DNA of 64,000 nt from Arthrobacter caoxuetaonis. Its GTDB lineage: Bacteria > Actinomycetota > Actinomycetes > Actinomycetales > Micrococcaceae. This document shows, piece by piece, positions 25,074 to 33,513 of this stretch. Below the pieces are notes generated by a model. That model had not been told where the DNA came from. It was given only the letters and a program-made list of their open reading frames with translations, and did no database searches. Made by a program: the position numbers and the translations under genes. Each line of letters begins with the position of its first letter. The first letter of the stretch is position 1. The stretch lies in assembly GCF_023921125.1 (NCBI RefSeq), contig NZ_CP099466.1:1736001-1800000 (forward strand), read 5' to 3'.

Positions 25074-25835
25074 TTAGGACCCGGGCCGGCGGTACCGCAG
25101 CAGGAGGGTGTCGCCGCCCTGGAGAACATGTACCAGCGCGAAGTGCTGCAGCGGGGTTTCCGGCGCTCCGGACGTGATCCTCGGAGCGCTGCCGGCGGTC
25201 ATCCCGGGGCTGAGCGTGAGGCAGAGTTCATCGACCAGTCCGGCAGCCTGGAATGTGCCGAACAGCCTGGGACCGCCTTCGCACAGGATGCGGGTGAACC
25301 CCCGGTTCTCCAGCTCCCGCACCGCGAGCGCCGGCTGAACATCCCTGGCGCCCGCCGCGACGACGTCGGCAACTTCCGCCAGCGCCGTCCGCCGGTCCGC
25401 GGGGGCACCCGCGGAGGTGAGCAGGAGCGGGCGCACCGGGGCCTGGCTGAACAGCGGACCGTCCGGATCAAGGTCCAGGCTCCCGGAGACGATCGCTGTT
25501 GCGGGGTGCGGCGCCATTCCGCGGGCTGCGCGCCAGGCCTGTCCCTGCCGGTCCAGGAGTTCCCCGGCATACCCTTCGGCCCGCACGGTTCCGGCGCCCA
25601 CCAGGATGACATCAGCGCTCCGTCGAAGCAGGTTGAAGACCCGATGGTCCACACTGTTGCCCAAACCGCCGGACCGGCCTGCCACAGCGGCGGCACCGTC
25701 CAATGAAGCCACAAAGTTGAAGCGCACCAGGGGCCGGCCGGGCGCTTCCCCGTGGCTGTCCCACGCATAGGCCGCCAGCAGGTCTTCGTCGCTAAGCTCC
25801 GCGGCGGATCCGGCCGCAGTGACCGGTGCGCTCAC
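25074..25835 (-). CDS. RibD C-terminal-type (pyrimidine) reductase
   Basis: 253-residue dihydrofolate-reductase-fold protein of the RibD_C family. FNFVASLDGA is the classical start, VILVGAGTVRAEGY the NADPH-binding turn, and CEGGPRLFGTFQAAGLVDELCLTLSP the C-terminal signature. RibD_C proteins reduce ribosylamino-pyrimidines in riboflavin or deazaflavin synthesis, but stand-alone copies may act on other substrates. It overlaps the start side of the upstream folP2-like gene by four bases (ATGA), so the two are translated together; this suggests a link to pteridine or folate chemistry, which I cannot prove. Confidence 0.9.
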   Translation of the reverse strand: MSAPVTAAGSAAELSDEDLLAAYAWDSHGEAPGRPLVRFNFVASLDGAAAVAGRSGGLGNSVDHRVFNLLRRSADVILVGAGTVRAEGYAGELLDRQGQAWRAARGMAPHPATAIVSGSLDLDPDGPLFSQAPVRPLLLTSAGAPADRRTALAEVADVVAAGARDVQPALAVRELENRGFTRILCEGGPRLFGTFQAAGLVDELCLTLSPGMTAGSAPRITSGAPETPLQHFALVHVLQGGDTLLLRYRRPGS

Positions 25836-26812
25836 GCTCCGCGGTCCGGTTCATTGGTGTCGCCCATGTTGTGCCGCAGGTAGGCCGGCTGACGCCATCC
25901 GAGGATCGCCTCAGTCATTCTGATGGTCCTGGCCGCAGCAGGCACGTCGTGCATGCGCAGGATCCTGGCTCCGTTCATGATGCTCGCCACGGCTGCCGCG
26001 AGGGTTCCTTCGGTCCGCTCGGACTTGGGTGCATCCAGCGTCTCTCCGATGAAGTCCTTGTTGGAGACGGCCGCCAGCACCGGGAAGCCCAGCTCCGCGA
26101 TCCGTGCGAGGCCGCGGGTGATCTCCAGTGAGTGCAGCGTGTTCTTGTTCAGGTCATGGCCGGGATCAATGATGATCTTCTCTGCAGGAACACCGAGTTC
26201 CTGGGCGTATGCGGCGCGTCGGCGCAGGAACTGCGCGACCTCGGCTGCGACGTCCTGGTACTGCGGCCGGGGATACGGTGTGCGGGGCACGGCAAGGCTG
26301 TGGGTTATCACCAAGTGGACCCCGGCGGCAGCTGCCACCCGGGCAAGGTCCGGATGGTGCAGCCCGCTGGTGTCGTTGATGACCGTGGCGCCTGCCTCAA
26401 TGGCAGCCTCGGCGACTGCCGGGAGGAACGTGTCTGCCGAGATCACGGCGTCGGTCTGTTCCCTGACAGCGCGGATTACGGGTACCACCCGGGCGGCTTC
26501 TTCCGCCGCACCGAGGGCCGGCCCCGGAGCGAACGGGACACCGCCGATGTCGACCCAGTCGGCGCCGTCGTCGACAGCCTTGAGCGCGGCCTGCACCGCA
26601 GCGCCCAGGGCGAACGTCCGTCCGCCGTCGAAAAAGGAATCCGGGGTCCGGTTGATGATCGCCATCAGCGCCACACGTCGGCTGAAATCGAGTGTCCGTG
26701 CCCCGATCCGGTGGACGGGGTGGAGCAGCGGCGGTTCATAGGGCCGGGTTGGAACGGCCGATGCGCCGCCCATATTGGCGGCAGGCACCTCTGCCGCGCT
26801 TTTCAGACTCAT
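25832..26812 (-). CDS. FolP2-type dihydropteroate synthase-like protein
   Basis: 326-residue TIM-barrel pterin-binding protein. In true DHPS the loops read NVTPDSFSDGG and DIGGESTRPG. Here they are INRTPDSFFDGG (about 53-64) and DIGGVPFAPG (about 88-97), as in mycobacterial FolP2, a paralogue reported to lack DHPS activity. The rest is intact: INDTSGLHHP, IIDPGHDLNKN, VLAAVSNKDFIG and RMHDV. A -10 box TAGGAT sits six bases before ATG 26812. Downstream and overlapping is a RibD-like reductase. I therefore do not call folP; the function is probably different from sulfonamide-target DHPS. Confidence 0.85.
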   Translation of the reverse strand: MSLKSAAEVPAANMGGASAVPTRPYEPPLLHPVHRIGARTLDFSRRVALMAIINRTPDSFFDGGRTFALGAAVQAALKAVDDGADWVDIGGVPFAPGPALGAAEEAARVVPVIRAVREQTDAVISADTFLPAVAEAAIEAGATVINDTSGLHHPDLARVAAAAGVHLVITHSLAVPRTPYPRPQYQDVAAEVAQFLRRRAAYAQELGVPAEKIIIDPGHDLNKNTLHSLEITRGLARIAELGFPVLAAVSNKDFIGETLDAPKSERTEGTLAAAVASIMNGARILRMHDVPAAARTIRMTEAILGWRQPAYLRHNMGDTNEPDRGA

Positions 26813-26818
26813 ATTTGC

Positions 26819-26824
26819 ATCCTA
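26819..26824 (-). promoter_or_regulatory. -10 box of leaderless folP2-like gene
   Basis: TAGGAT on the minus strand, six bases before ATG 26812; no ribosome binding site. Confidence 0.6.
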
Positions 26825-26870
26825 CGGTGGAGCACACCAGGACATGGCCCGCCCCGAAGGAAGGTACCCG

Positions 26871-27947
26871 ATGGAACTGCCGCTGCAGCCCCCCGTGGAG
26901 CCCATGCTGGCCAAGGCCGTAGACCGGATTCCCGAGGGCAGGTACGCGTATGAGCCGAAATGGGACGGTTTCCGCGCCATCGTCTTCCGTGACGGCGGCG
27001 AGGTGGAGATCACCAGCAGGAACGGCCGGGCCATGAACCGCTACTTTCCAGAGCTGGTGGAAGCGTTCCGGAAGGGCCTGCCGGAGAAGTCCGTCGTGGA
27101 CGGCGAGATCATCCTGGTCAGCGACGGGGGCACACGCCTGGACTTCGACCTCCTGCAGCAGCGTATCCATCCAGCGGCCAGCCGAGTGGAACTCCTCGCG
27201 CAGCAGACCCCGGCTTCCTTTGTGGCCTTCGACCTCCTGGCCCTGGGGAACACGAACCTGGCCGATGCTCCCTTCCGGGAGCGGCGCGCCGCACTCGAGC
27301 AGGCCCTCGGCGCCGCCGGCGGCAGGCTGCACCTGACCCGCCAGACCCTGGATCCGCAGACGGCTGCCGAATGGTTTGAGCTGTTTGAAGGCGCCGGCCT
27401 GGACGGTGTGGTGGCGAAGGACCTGGCCGGCCCGTATGAGCCCGGGAAACGGTCCATGTATAAGATCAAGCACCGGCGGACGGCTGATTGCGTGCTTGCC
27501 GGCTACCGGTTGCACAAAAGCGGCGATGACCGGATCGGCTCACTGCTGCTTGGGCTCTACGACGACGACGGCGTGCTCGCCAACGTGGGTGTGGTGGGGG
27601 CCCTGCCGATGCAGCGCAGGAAAGAACTCTTCGAAGAACTGCAGCCCCTGGTCACCTGGGACAGCTCCCATCCCTGGACCCAGGCCGGGCAGGACGCCGG
27701 AACGCGCACACCCAGGAACGCCGAAGGCAGCCGGTGGAGCGGCACCAAAGACCTTTCCTTTACGCCGCTTCGCCCCGAACGGGTGATCGAGGTTGCCTAC
27801 GACCATATGGAGGGCGACCGCTTCCGGCACCCGCCGAGCTTCGTCCGCTGGCGTCCCGACCGGGAGCCTGAATCGTGCGGTTATGCCCAGCTGGATGAAC
27901 CGGTCCGCTTCGACCTGGCAGACGTTCTGCAGGCGCCGCCGGGGTAG
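26871..27947 (+). CDS. ATP-dependent DNA ligase (LigC/LigD-ligase type)
   Basis: 358-residue ligase with the adenylation domain followed by an OB fold. Motif I is YEPKWDGFR with the adenylated Lys30; motif III FVAFDLLAL, motif IV GVVAKDL, motif V YKIKHRRTADCVLAG, and motif VI region RFRHPPSFVRWRPDR. This is the small end-joining/repair ligase class rather than the NAD-dependent replicative LigA. GGAAGG about seven bases before ATG 26871 supports the start. With the LigD-type polymerase at 8774, it may supply the split activities of a Ku-LigD pathway. Confidence 0.93.
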   Translation: MELPLQPPVEPMLAKAVDRIPEGRYAYEPKWDGFRAIVFRDGGEVEITSRNGRAMNRYFPELVEAFRKGLPEKSVVDGEIILVSDGGTRLDFDLLQQRIHPAASRVELLAQQTPASFVAFDLLALGNTNLADAPFRERRAALEQALGAAGGRLHLTRQTLDPQTAAEWFELFEGAGLDGVVAKDLAGPYEPGKRSMYKIKHRRTADCVLAGYRLHKSGDDRIGSLLLGLYDDDGVLANVGVVGALPMQRRKELFEELQPLVTWDSSHPWTQAGQDAGTRTPRNAEGSRWSGTKDLSFTPLRPERVIEVAYDHMEGDRFRHPPSFVRWRPDREPESCGYAQLDEPVRFDLADVLQAPPG

Positions 27948-28015
27948 CGGCTGCTTCTTGAAATGGTTGGACCGGCTGGACCACCCCAGCGGCAGGGTTC
28001 CGTGGCGGGTACGCG

Positions 28016-28047
28016 TGCGATGCTTTGCGATGCATCTGCGATGCATG
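28016..28047 (+). repeat. Three tandem TGCGATGC units
   Basis: Copies at 28016-28025 (10 bp), 28026-28036 and 28037-28047 (11 bp each, TGCGATGCATC and TGCGATGCATG). Located about 70 bp upstream of the thioesterase gene; meaning unknown. Confidence 0.75.
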
Positions 28048-28103
28048 AGACAACGGGCTGTGGCCGTGCTCTCCCGTGGCCATGAGCGGTCACGGAGCGG
28101 AGA

Positions 28104-28109
28104 TACGCT
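28104..28109 (+). promoter_or_regulatory. -10 box of leaderless thioesterase gene
   Basis: TACGCT, seven bases before ATG 28117; no strong ribosome binding site. Confidence 0.5.
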
Positions 28110-28116
28110 GGGAAAT

Positions 28117-28551
28117 ATGCAAGAAGGCAACATTAATTTCCATACCCGCAAGTGGGTTCGGCCGGAGGACCTAAACGCGAACGGCACGCTTTTCGGCGGC
28201 TCGCTGCTCCGCTGGATCGATGAGGAAGCAACCATCTATGCGATCCTCCAAATGGGTAACGGCAGGGTCGTGACGAAGCTGATGTCCGAAATCAATTTCG
28301 TCAGCTCGGCCCAGCAGGGCGACCTGATCGAAATGGGGCTGCGCGCCGTAAAATTCGGCACCACGTCCCTGACCATGCAGGCCGAAGTACGGAACATGAT
28401 CACCCGATCGAGCATCCTCACGATCGAACGGATCGTGTTCGTCAACCTTGACGAACATGGACGGCCGGCGCCCCATGGTTACACGGACATCACCTACGAC
28501 CGCGACCGGCTCCCCACTCATCACCTGCCCTCCGTGCCGCCCGTACCCTAG
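28117..28551 (+). CDS. Hotdog acyl-CoA thioesterase (YciA-like)
   Basis: 144-residue hotdog-fold protein. Residues RPEDLNANGTLFGGSLLRWIDEEATIYA form the family helix with the catalytic Asn/Asp region, followed by VTKLMSEINFVSSAQQGDLIEMG. This is the acyl-CoA hydrolase (YciA/BACH) branch, which releases free fatty acid from CoA thioesters. Cytoplasmic. Single gene between a ligase and a transporter gene. Confidence 0.9.
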   Translation: MQEGNINFHTRKWVRPEDLNANGTLFGGSLLRWIDEEATIYAILQMGNGRVVTKLMSEINFVSSAQQGDLIEMGLRAVKFGTTSLTMQAEVRNMITRSSILTIERIVFVNLDEHGRPAPHGYTDITYDRDRLPTHHLPSVPPVP

Positions 28552-28680
28552 GACCGGTCCCAGGAACCGCCACGGGACGTAACACGGCGCGTTAGGCGTG
28601 CCGGCGGGCCCCGCAGCTGAAAGAATCCGAGCAGGCCGGTCGAGTTCGGCCGGTACGGTTCTTGAGCGAAACGGGTAAGG

Positions 28681-29976
28681 ATGCACAGCAACAGCCCCGC
28701 TGCCACCGGGCGGGACGGAAGACAGCGGACTCCCCGCCTCATGTTTTGGGGCGCCCTGACCGGGATGGTGCTCATTGCCCTAAACCTGCGGGGACCGATT
28801 GTTGCGCCCGCGCCAATTCTCGGCATCCTTCAGGATCAGCTGGGCATGTCAGTGCAGACCTCGGGGCTGCTGACGGCCCTGCCCATCGCGTGTTTTGGTG
28901 TGGTGTCCTTCCTGGCGCTGCCCCTGCTGCGCCGCGGAGGGCCGGACCAGGCCATAGCCCTGTGCCTGGCAGGGATCCTGTTTGGAACGCTGCTGCGTTC
29001 CTCAGGCGGAACCGGGCTGGCGCTGGCCGGGACGGTTGTCATTGGTGCGTCTATCGCCGTCGGGAACGTCCTGGTTCCGGTGATCATCAGGCGTGACTTT
29101 GCGCCCGCGCGCGTGCCGCTCGTAACCGGGGTCTACACCGCCGCAATGAATATCGGTTCCATGATCACGCTCATCCTCACAGCTCCGCTTGCCGAGGCAG
29201 TTGGCTGGAGGACAGCCATGGTGGTGTGGAGCGCGCTGGCCCTTGCCGCAGCACTGGCGTGGCTCTCACTCGTCGGCTGGCGGGTCTTTCTCCTCGGCAC
29301 GCAGAAGGAAGACCCGCCAGGAGGTACCGGCAGCACCGGAGAGGACGGAGGCCCGGCCGGAACCGAGCCGGACGCGCCGCCGCAGGACACCCAACGGTCT
29401 GCCTGGCGAACACCCCAGGCCTGGGTCATGCTGATTGCGTTCAGCGGGCAGGCCTTTTCGTTCTATGCCGTCTCGACCTGGCTGCCCACGATGCTGACAG
29501 ATCTGCTCGGTCTGGATACCGCGGGTGCCGGGGCCGGATCCTCCCTGTTCCAGGGACCGGCGATTGTCGGAGCCCTGGCCGTTCCGCTGCTCTCCCGCCG
29601 GTTGAGGATCCGGACCCTGCTGTGGCTGACCTGCGCGGCCTGGGCGGCGCTTCCAGCTGGCCTGCTGCTGGCACCCGCGGCCTGGCCCGTCTGGGTCACC
29701 CTGGGCGGTGTCGCGCAAGGTGCCGGAATCACCGTCCTGCTGCTGATCCTCGTGCGGATGGGCGGCTCGGGCCGGCAGGCGGGACAGCTCTCCGCCATGG
29801 TGCAGGGCGGCGGCTACCTGGTCGCTGCCACCGGTCCCGTGGTCCTGGGCACACTGCACAGCGCGTCTGGCAGCTGGATCCTTCCCCTGGCGGTCGTGGG
29901 GATCAGTATCGCTGCGCTGTTCTTTGCGGGCTCTGCCGCCGCCAAGGTGTCCGACGGCGCCCGTCGCCCGGCGTAG
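28681..29976 (+). CDS. MFS transporter, CynX/NimT family
   Basis: 431-residue transporter with 12 predicted helices. The start LIALNLRGPIVAPAPIL is typical of the CynX/NimT group (cyanate, 2-nitroimidazole transporters), which has R-x-P after the first helix. The central cytoplasmic loop (about residues 205-240) is rich in Gly/Pro/Glu. Substrate unknown; neither cyanase nor carbonic anhydrase is adjacent. GGGTAAGG sits directly before ATG 28681. Confidence 0.87.
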   Translation: MHSNSPAATGRDGRQRTPRLMFWGALTGMVLIALNLRGPIVAPAPILGILQDQLGMSVQTSGLLTALPIACFGVVSFLALPLLRRGGPDQAIALCLAGILFGTLLRSSGGTGLALAGTVVIGASIAVGNVLVPVIIRRDFAPARVPLVTGVYTAAMNIGSMITLILTAPLAEAVGWRTAMVVWSALALAAALAWLSLVGWRVFLLGTQKEDPPGGTGSTGEDGGPAGTEPDAPPQDTQRSAWRTPQAWVMLIAFSGQAFSFYAVSTWLPTMLTDLLGLDTAGAGAGSSLFQGPAIVGALAVPLLSRRLRIRTLLWLTCAAWAALPAGLLLAPAAWPVWVTLGGVAQGAGITVLLLILVRMGGSGRQAGQLSAMVQGGGYLVAATGPVVLGTLHSASGSWILPLAVVGISIAALFFAGSAAAKVSDGARRPA

Positions 29977-30014
29977 GCCCGACCGCGCGGGCCGGCTCCG
30001 AGCACGTCCGTTCT

Positions 30015-31691
30015 TCAGTCCGCGGCGCCCTCTGCGAGTTCCCGCGCCAGCCGCGCTGCCTGCTCGGCGCCCAGCGGAGCGCCGGGAAACCTCCCCAGCC
30101 GATCCAGCGGAAGGCTGCCCATCAGACTGAGGGCCGCTGAGAGTGAAGCGGCAGCCGCCGGGTCACCGTTCCCGCCGCTGGAGCCTGTGAGCGACTCCAG
30201 GAGAACGCGGGCAGCCCGGGGGTCCGCCAGCCACTGGTTGACCGGCGAAGAGGCGGTTGGAAGGGGGGAGGGCCCGCTGCCTTCCACCTCGATCATTTCG
30301 CTCAACCTGATGTCGCGCGAGGATGATCCCACTTTCAGGAGGTATGCGCCGCTGTCCGTTACCCATGACCGGGTACCGGGATCGAAGCGGTCCAGGCTTC
30401 CGGCAGCCAGGTCGAAGGTGACGCGGGTGCTTTCTCCGGGATCAAGCTCCACCCGGGAGAAACCACGCAGTTCCTGGGCGGGCCGCGGGACGCCGTTTGG
30501 TGGCCCGCCCACATAGAGCTGCACCACTTCCGCGCCCGCCCGGCCGCCGGTGTTGGTGACGGTGACACAGACCCGCACCGCGGCTCCGGTTCCAGTTCCC
30601 TCGGCCGTGGCTTCCAGGCCGGTGTAGTCAAAGGAGGTGTAGGAAAGCCCGTGGCCGAAGGGAAAGGCAACCGGCATCTGCCGGGTGTCGTACCACCGGT
30701 ACCCAACCAGCAGGCCTTCGCCGTACCGGACCTCGCCGTCCTCACCGGGGAAGTTGCCGAAGGCAGGGGTGTCCTCGATAGAGAGCGGAAACGTCTCAGC
30801 CAGCTTTCCCGAAGGGTTGACGTCGCCGAGGAGGATGTCCGCCACGGCCTCTCCGCACCCCTGCCCGCCCAGCCAGCCTTCCAGTACAGCCGGCACCTGA
30901 AGCGCCCAGGGCGTGGTCACGGCGGAGCCGTTGAAGAGGACGACTGCCAGGTCTTCCCGCACCGCCGCAAGGGACGAGAGGAGCCTGAGCTGGGTTTCCG
31001 GCAGGTCCAGGGATACCCGGTCAGCGCCCTCCGTTTCAGCCGAATCCGGCAGTCCCAGGAACACGACAACCTGGTCGCCGTCCGCTGCCGCGGCAACAGC
31101 CTCCGCCGCCAGCGCGTCGCCGTCCGTCCCGCCACCTTCCTCCAGCGCATAGCCTGCCGTGAAGCGTGCCCCCGGAACCCGCGCCGCCAAGGCGTTCCAC
31201 GGGGTGCTGAGCCGTACGGGGTTAACCCGCGATGATCCGCTGCCCTGGTACCTGGGCGTCCTCGCCAGCTCACCGATCACCACCAGGCGCCGCTGCGCGC
31301 TGAAGGGCAGGACGCCGCCGTCGTTTTTCAGGAGCACCATGGACTGCACCGCAGCACGCCTCGCCAGCCGGTCATGGGCAGCGTAGTCGGCCGGGCCGGA
31401 CACCTTGTCCGCAGTACGCTCGCCCAGGACCCGGAGGCGCTCCACCGCGGCGTCCACATCACCGGGTGAGACCAGTCCGGCATCCAGCCCCGCAAGGACT
31501 TCGCGGGGCCCGATCCCGTTGGAGGCGGGCATCTCCAAGTCCAGTCCGGCCGCGAGCGCAGCGGCCAGGTCTGTCACGGCACCCCAGTCGGAGACAACGA
31601 CGCCGTCAAAGCCCCATTCGTTCCGCAGGACCTGTGTGAGCAGCCAGGGGTCCTGGGCTGCGTGGAAGCCGTTCAGCTTGTTGTATGCCGG
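30015..31691 (-). pseudogene. GH3 beta-glucosidase remnant lacking the N-terminal barrel
   Basis: Intact GH3 proteins are about 700-850 residues. Here homology on the minus strand begins only at about 31691 with AYNKLNG, followed by WGFDGVVVSDWGAV (nucleophile Asp region), then the alpha/beta sandwich (SMVLLKNDGGVLPF) and fibronectin-III-like end (FPFGHGLSYTSF, VQLYVGG). The first ~200 residues of the barrel are gone; the frame continues upstream as unrelated sequence into the UbiB promoter region, with no plausible start codon before 31577. A deletion has probably removed the 5' part. Codon use is still good, so the loss is likely recent. Cannot fold as an active GH3. Confidence 0.82.
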
Positions 31692-31795
31692 TTCCGCCGG
31701 TGGGCAGTCCTGACCTGTTGCTGGCCTGCGGGCAGGGCTATCGTTCGAATAGATCCGTGGAACGTCCTGTTCCGCCTCGAGGGGAGAAGAGGGCG

Positions 31796-33451
31796 ATGAA
31801 ATCCCAGTTTGACCGGTACCGGCAGATCGCCGAGATTCTCTACCGCAACGGATTGGGCTATCTGGTTTCGGTGTCCGGCCTGGAAGCCAGGATCCCGTTC
31901 CGCCGGCAGTCCGCGCAGGAGGCTGCCCGCGTTGACAGCCCCGAATACCTGCGCCGGGCCCTCGAAGAGCTCGGGCCCACCTTCGTCAAGCTGGGCCAGT
32001 TGCTTTCCACGCGCGCAGACCTGCTTCCGCCCGAGTACATGGAACAGCTGGCCAAACTGCAGGACAGGGCCGCACCTGCCGCGTGGGCGGATGTCCACGC
32101 CGAGCTGGAGCGGGAATTCGGCAAGGATCCGCTCAGGATGTTTTCGGCGTTCAACACGACGCCGATTGCCAGCGCTTCCATTGGCCAGGCCTACGCGGCC
32201 ACGCTGCCGGACGGAACCGACGTCGTCGTCAAGGTTCGCCGGCCCGGCATCGGCCCGACGGTGGAATCAGACCTGGCGATCCTGCAGTCGCTGGCGGGGC
32301 ACGCCAGCAGGCGATGGGAAGCAGCCAGGGACTATGACGTCAAGGGATTCATCGACGAGTTCGCCGATACCCTGCGCCAGGAAATGGACTATGCCCAGGA
32401 GGGAAGGAACGCCGACCGTTTTGCGGTCAACTTCGAGAACGACGCGGCAGTGCTCATCCCGCATATTTACTGGGAGCACAGCACCCACAACGTCCTGACC
32501 ATGCAGCGGATGTACGGGATGAAGGTGACGGACACCAGGGCGCTGGACGCAGCAGGAATCGACCGCAAGGCGCTTGCCGCCACGGCCGCCAATGCGGAAA
32601 TGAAAATGGTCTTCGAGGACGGTTTCTTCCACGCTGACCCCCATCCCGGGAACATCTTCGTGCAGCCGAATGCGCAGATCGGGCTGATCGATTTCGGCAT
32701 GGTGGGGGAGCTGGATGACAAACTGCGCGGTCAGCTCTCGGCGCTGTTCGTCGCGGTCATCCGGAAGGACCCCGACCGGATGGCTTCTGCCCTGCTGCGG
32801 ATGACCGTCACACGGGTCCGCCCGGACCGGGTGAAGCTCCGGATGGACCTCGCGGCCCTGATCCGGCTGTACTCGAACCGGACGCTCAAGGACGCACCGG
32901 TGGGCAGGATCATCAGCACCGGCCTGGGGATCATCCGCAACCACCATCTGCAGCTGCCGCGCGAAATAGCCCTGCTCATGCGCATGCTGATCATGACTGA
33001 GGGAATGGGCGAAGTGCTGGATCCCGAATTCAGCATGGGCAAGACCCTTGCGCCCTATGCCAAGCGGATGACCATGGAGCAGCTGAACCCGGTCAACTAC
33101 GCGAAGCGCCTCGGCAAGGCCGGGGGAGAACTGCTGGAGCTGGGGGCGGACCTGCCGGGCCAGCTCCAGCGGCTGGTCAATACGCTGGACTTCGAAGGCA
33201 TGGAGGTGCACCTGCGTGCCGGGGACCTCGTCCCGCTGGTGGAGCGCCTGGAACGCGTGGGCAACAGGATGGTGGCTGCCATCTTTGCGGCCGCCTTCAT
33301 CCGCGGCGTGGGCGAACTGACGCTGGGCGACGCCGACCGCTGGCGCAGCTGGCAGGCTCCGTTGATGGGCGCCGGGCTGGCGTCAACGGGCGTGCTGGGC
33401 GGCTACCTTGCCTGGTCGGCACGGAAACAGCGGCGGCTGGACGCCGGCTGA
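31796..33451 (+). CDS. UbiB/AarF (ABC1) family kinase-like ATPase
   Basis: 551-residue protein kinase-like protein. The KxGQ motif is in GPTFVKLGQLLSTRADLLPPEY, the A-rich loop in IASASIGQAY, catalytic HADPHPGNIF and metal-binding IDFGMVG are intact, and the last ~40 residues form one or two membrane helices. In respiratory organisms the family supports quinone synthesis or lipid export; this organism probably uses menaquinone, so its exact role is open. GGGGAGAAGAGGG precedes ATG 31796. The gene start is about 105 bp from the break of the GH3 remnant, so its own promoter may have been altered by the deletion. Confidence 0.92.
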   Translation: MKSQFDRYRQIAEILYRNGLGYLVSVSGLEARIPFRRQSAQEAARVDSPEYLRRALEELGPTFVKLGQLLSTRADLLPPEYMEQLAKLQDRAAPAAWADVHAELEREFGKDPLRMFSAFNTTPIASASIGQAYAATLPDGTDVVVKVRRPGIGPTVESDLAILQSLAGHASRRWEAARDYDVKGFIDEFADTLRQEMDYAQEGRNADRFAVNFENDAAVLIPHIYWEHSTHNVLTMQRMYGMKVTDTRALDAAGIDRKALAATAANAEMKMVFEDGFFHADPHPGNIFVQPNAQIGLIDFGMVGELDDKLRGQLSALFVAVIRKDPDRMASALLRMTVTRVRPDRVKLRMDLAALIRLYSNRTLKDAPVGRIISTGLGIIRNHHLQLPREIALLMRMLIMTEGMGEVLDPEFSMGKTLAPYAKRMTMEQLNPVNYAKRLGKAGGELLELGADLPGQLQRLVNTLDFEGMEVHLRAGDLVPLVERLERVGNRMVAAIFAAAFIRGVGELTLGDADRWRSWQAPLMGAGLASTGVLGGYLAWSARKQRRLDAG

Positions 33452-33461
33452 CCAAAGAAAA

Positions 33462-33502
33462 GGAACGGCCGGCCACCGCATGCAGCGGTGGCCGGCCGTT
33501 CC
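33462..33502. terminator. Bidirectional terminator between convergent genes
   Basis: Perfect 18-bp stem GGAACGGCCGGCCACCGC with a five-base loop, between the UbiB-type gene and the convergent MFS gene. Works from either side; an AAAGAAAA tract on the left gives U-rich RNA for the minus-strand gene. Confidence 0.9.
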
Positions 33503-33513
33503 TGGTGGATGAC

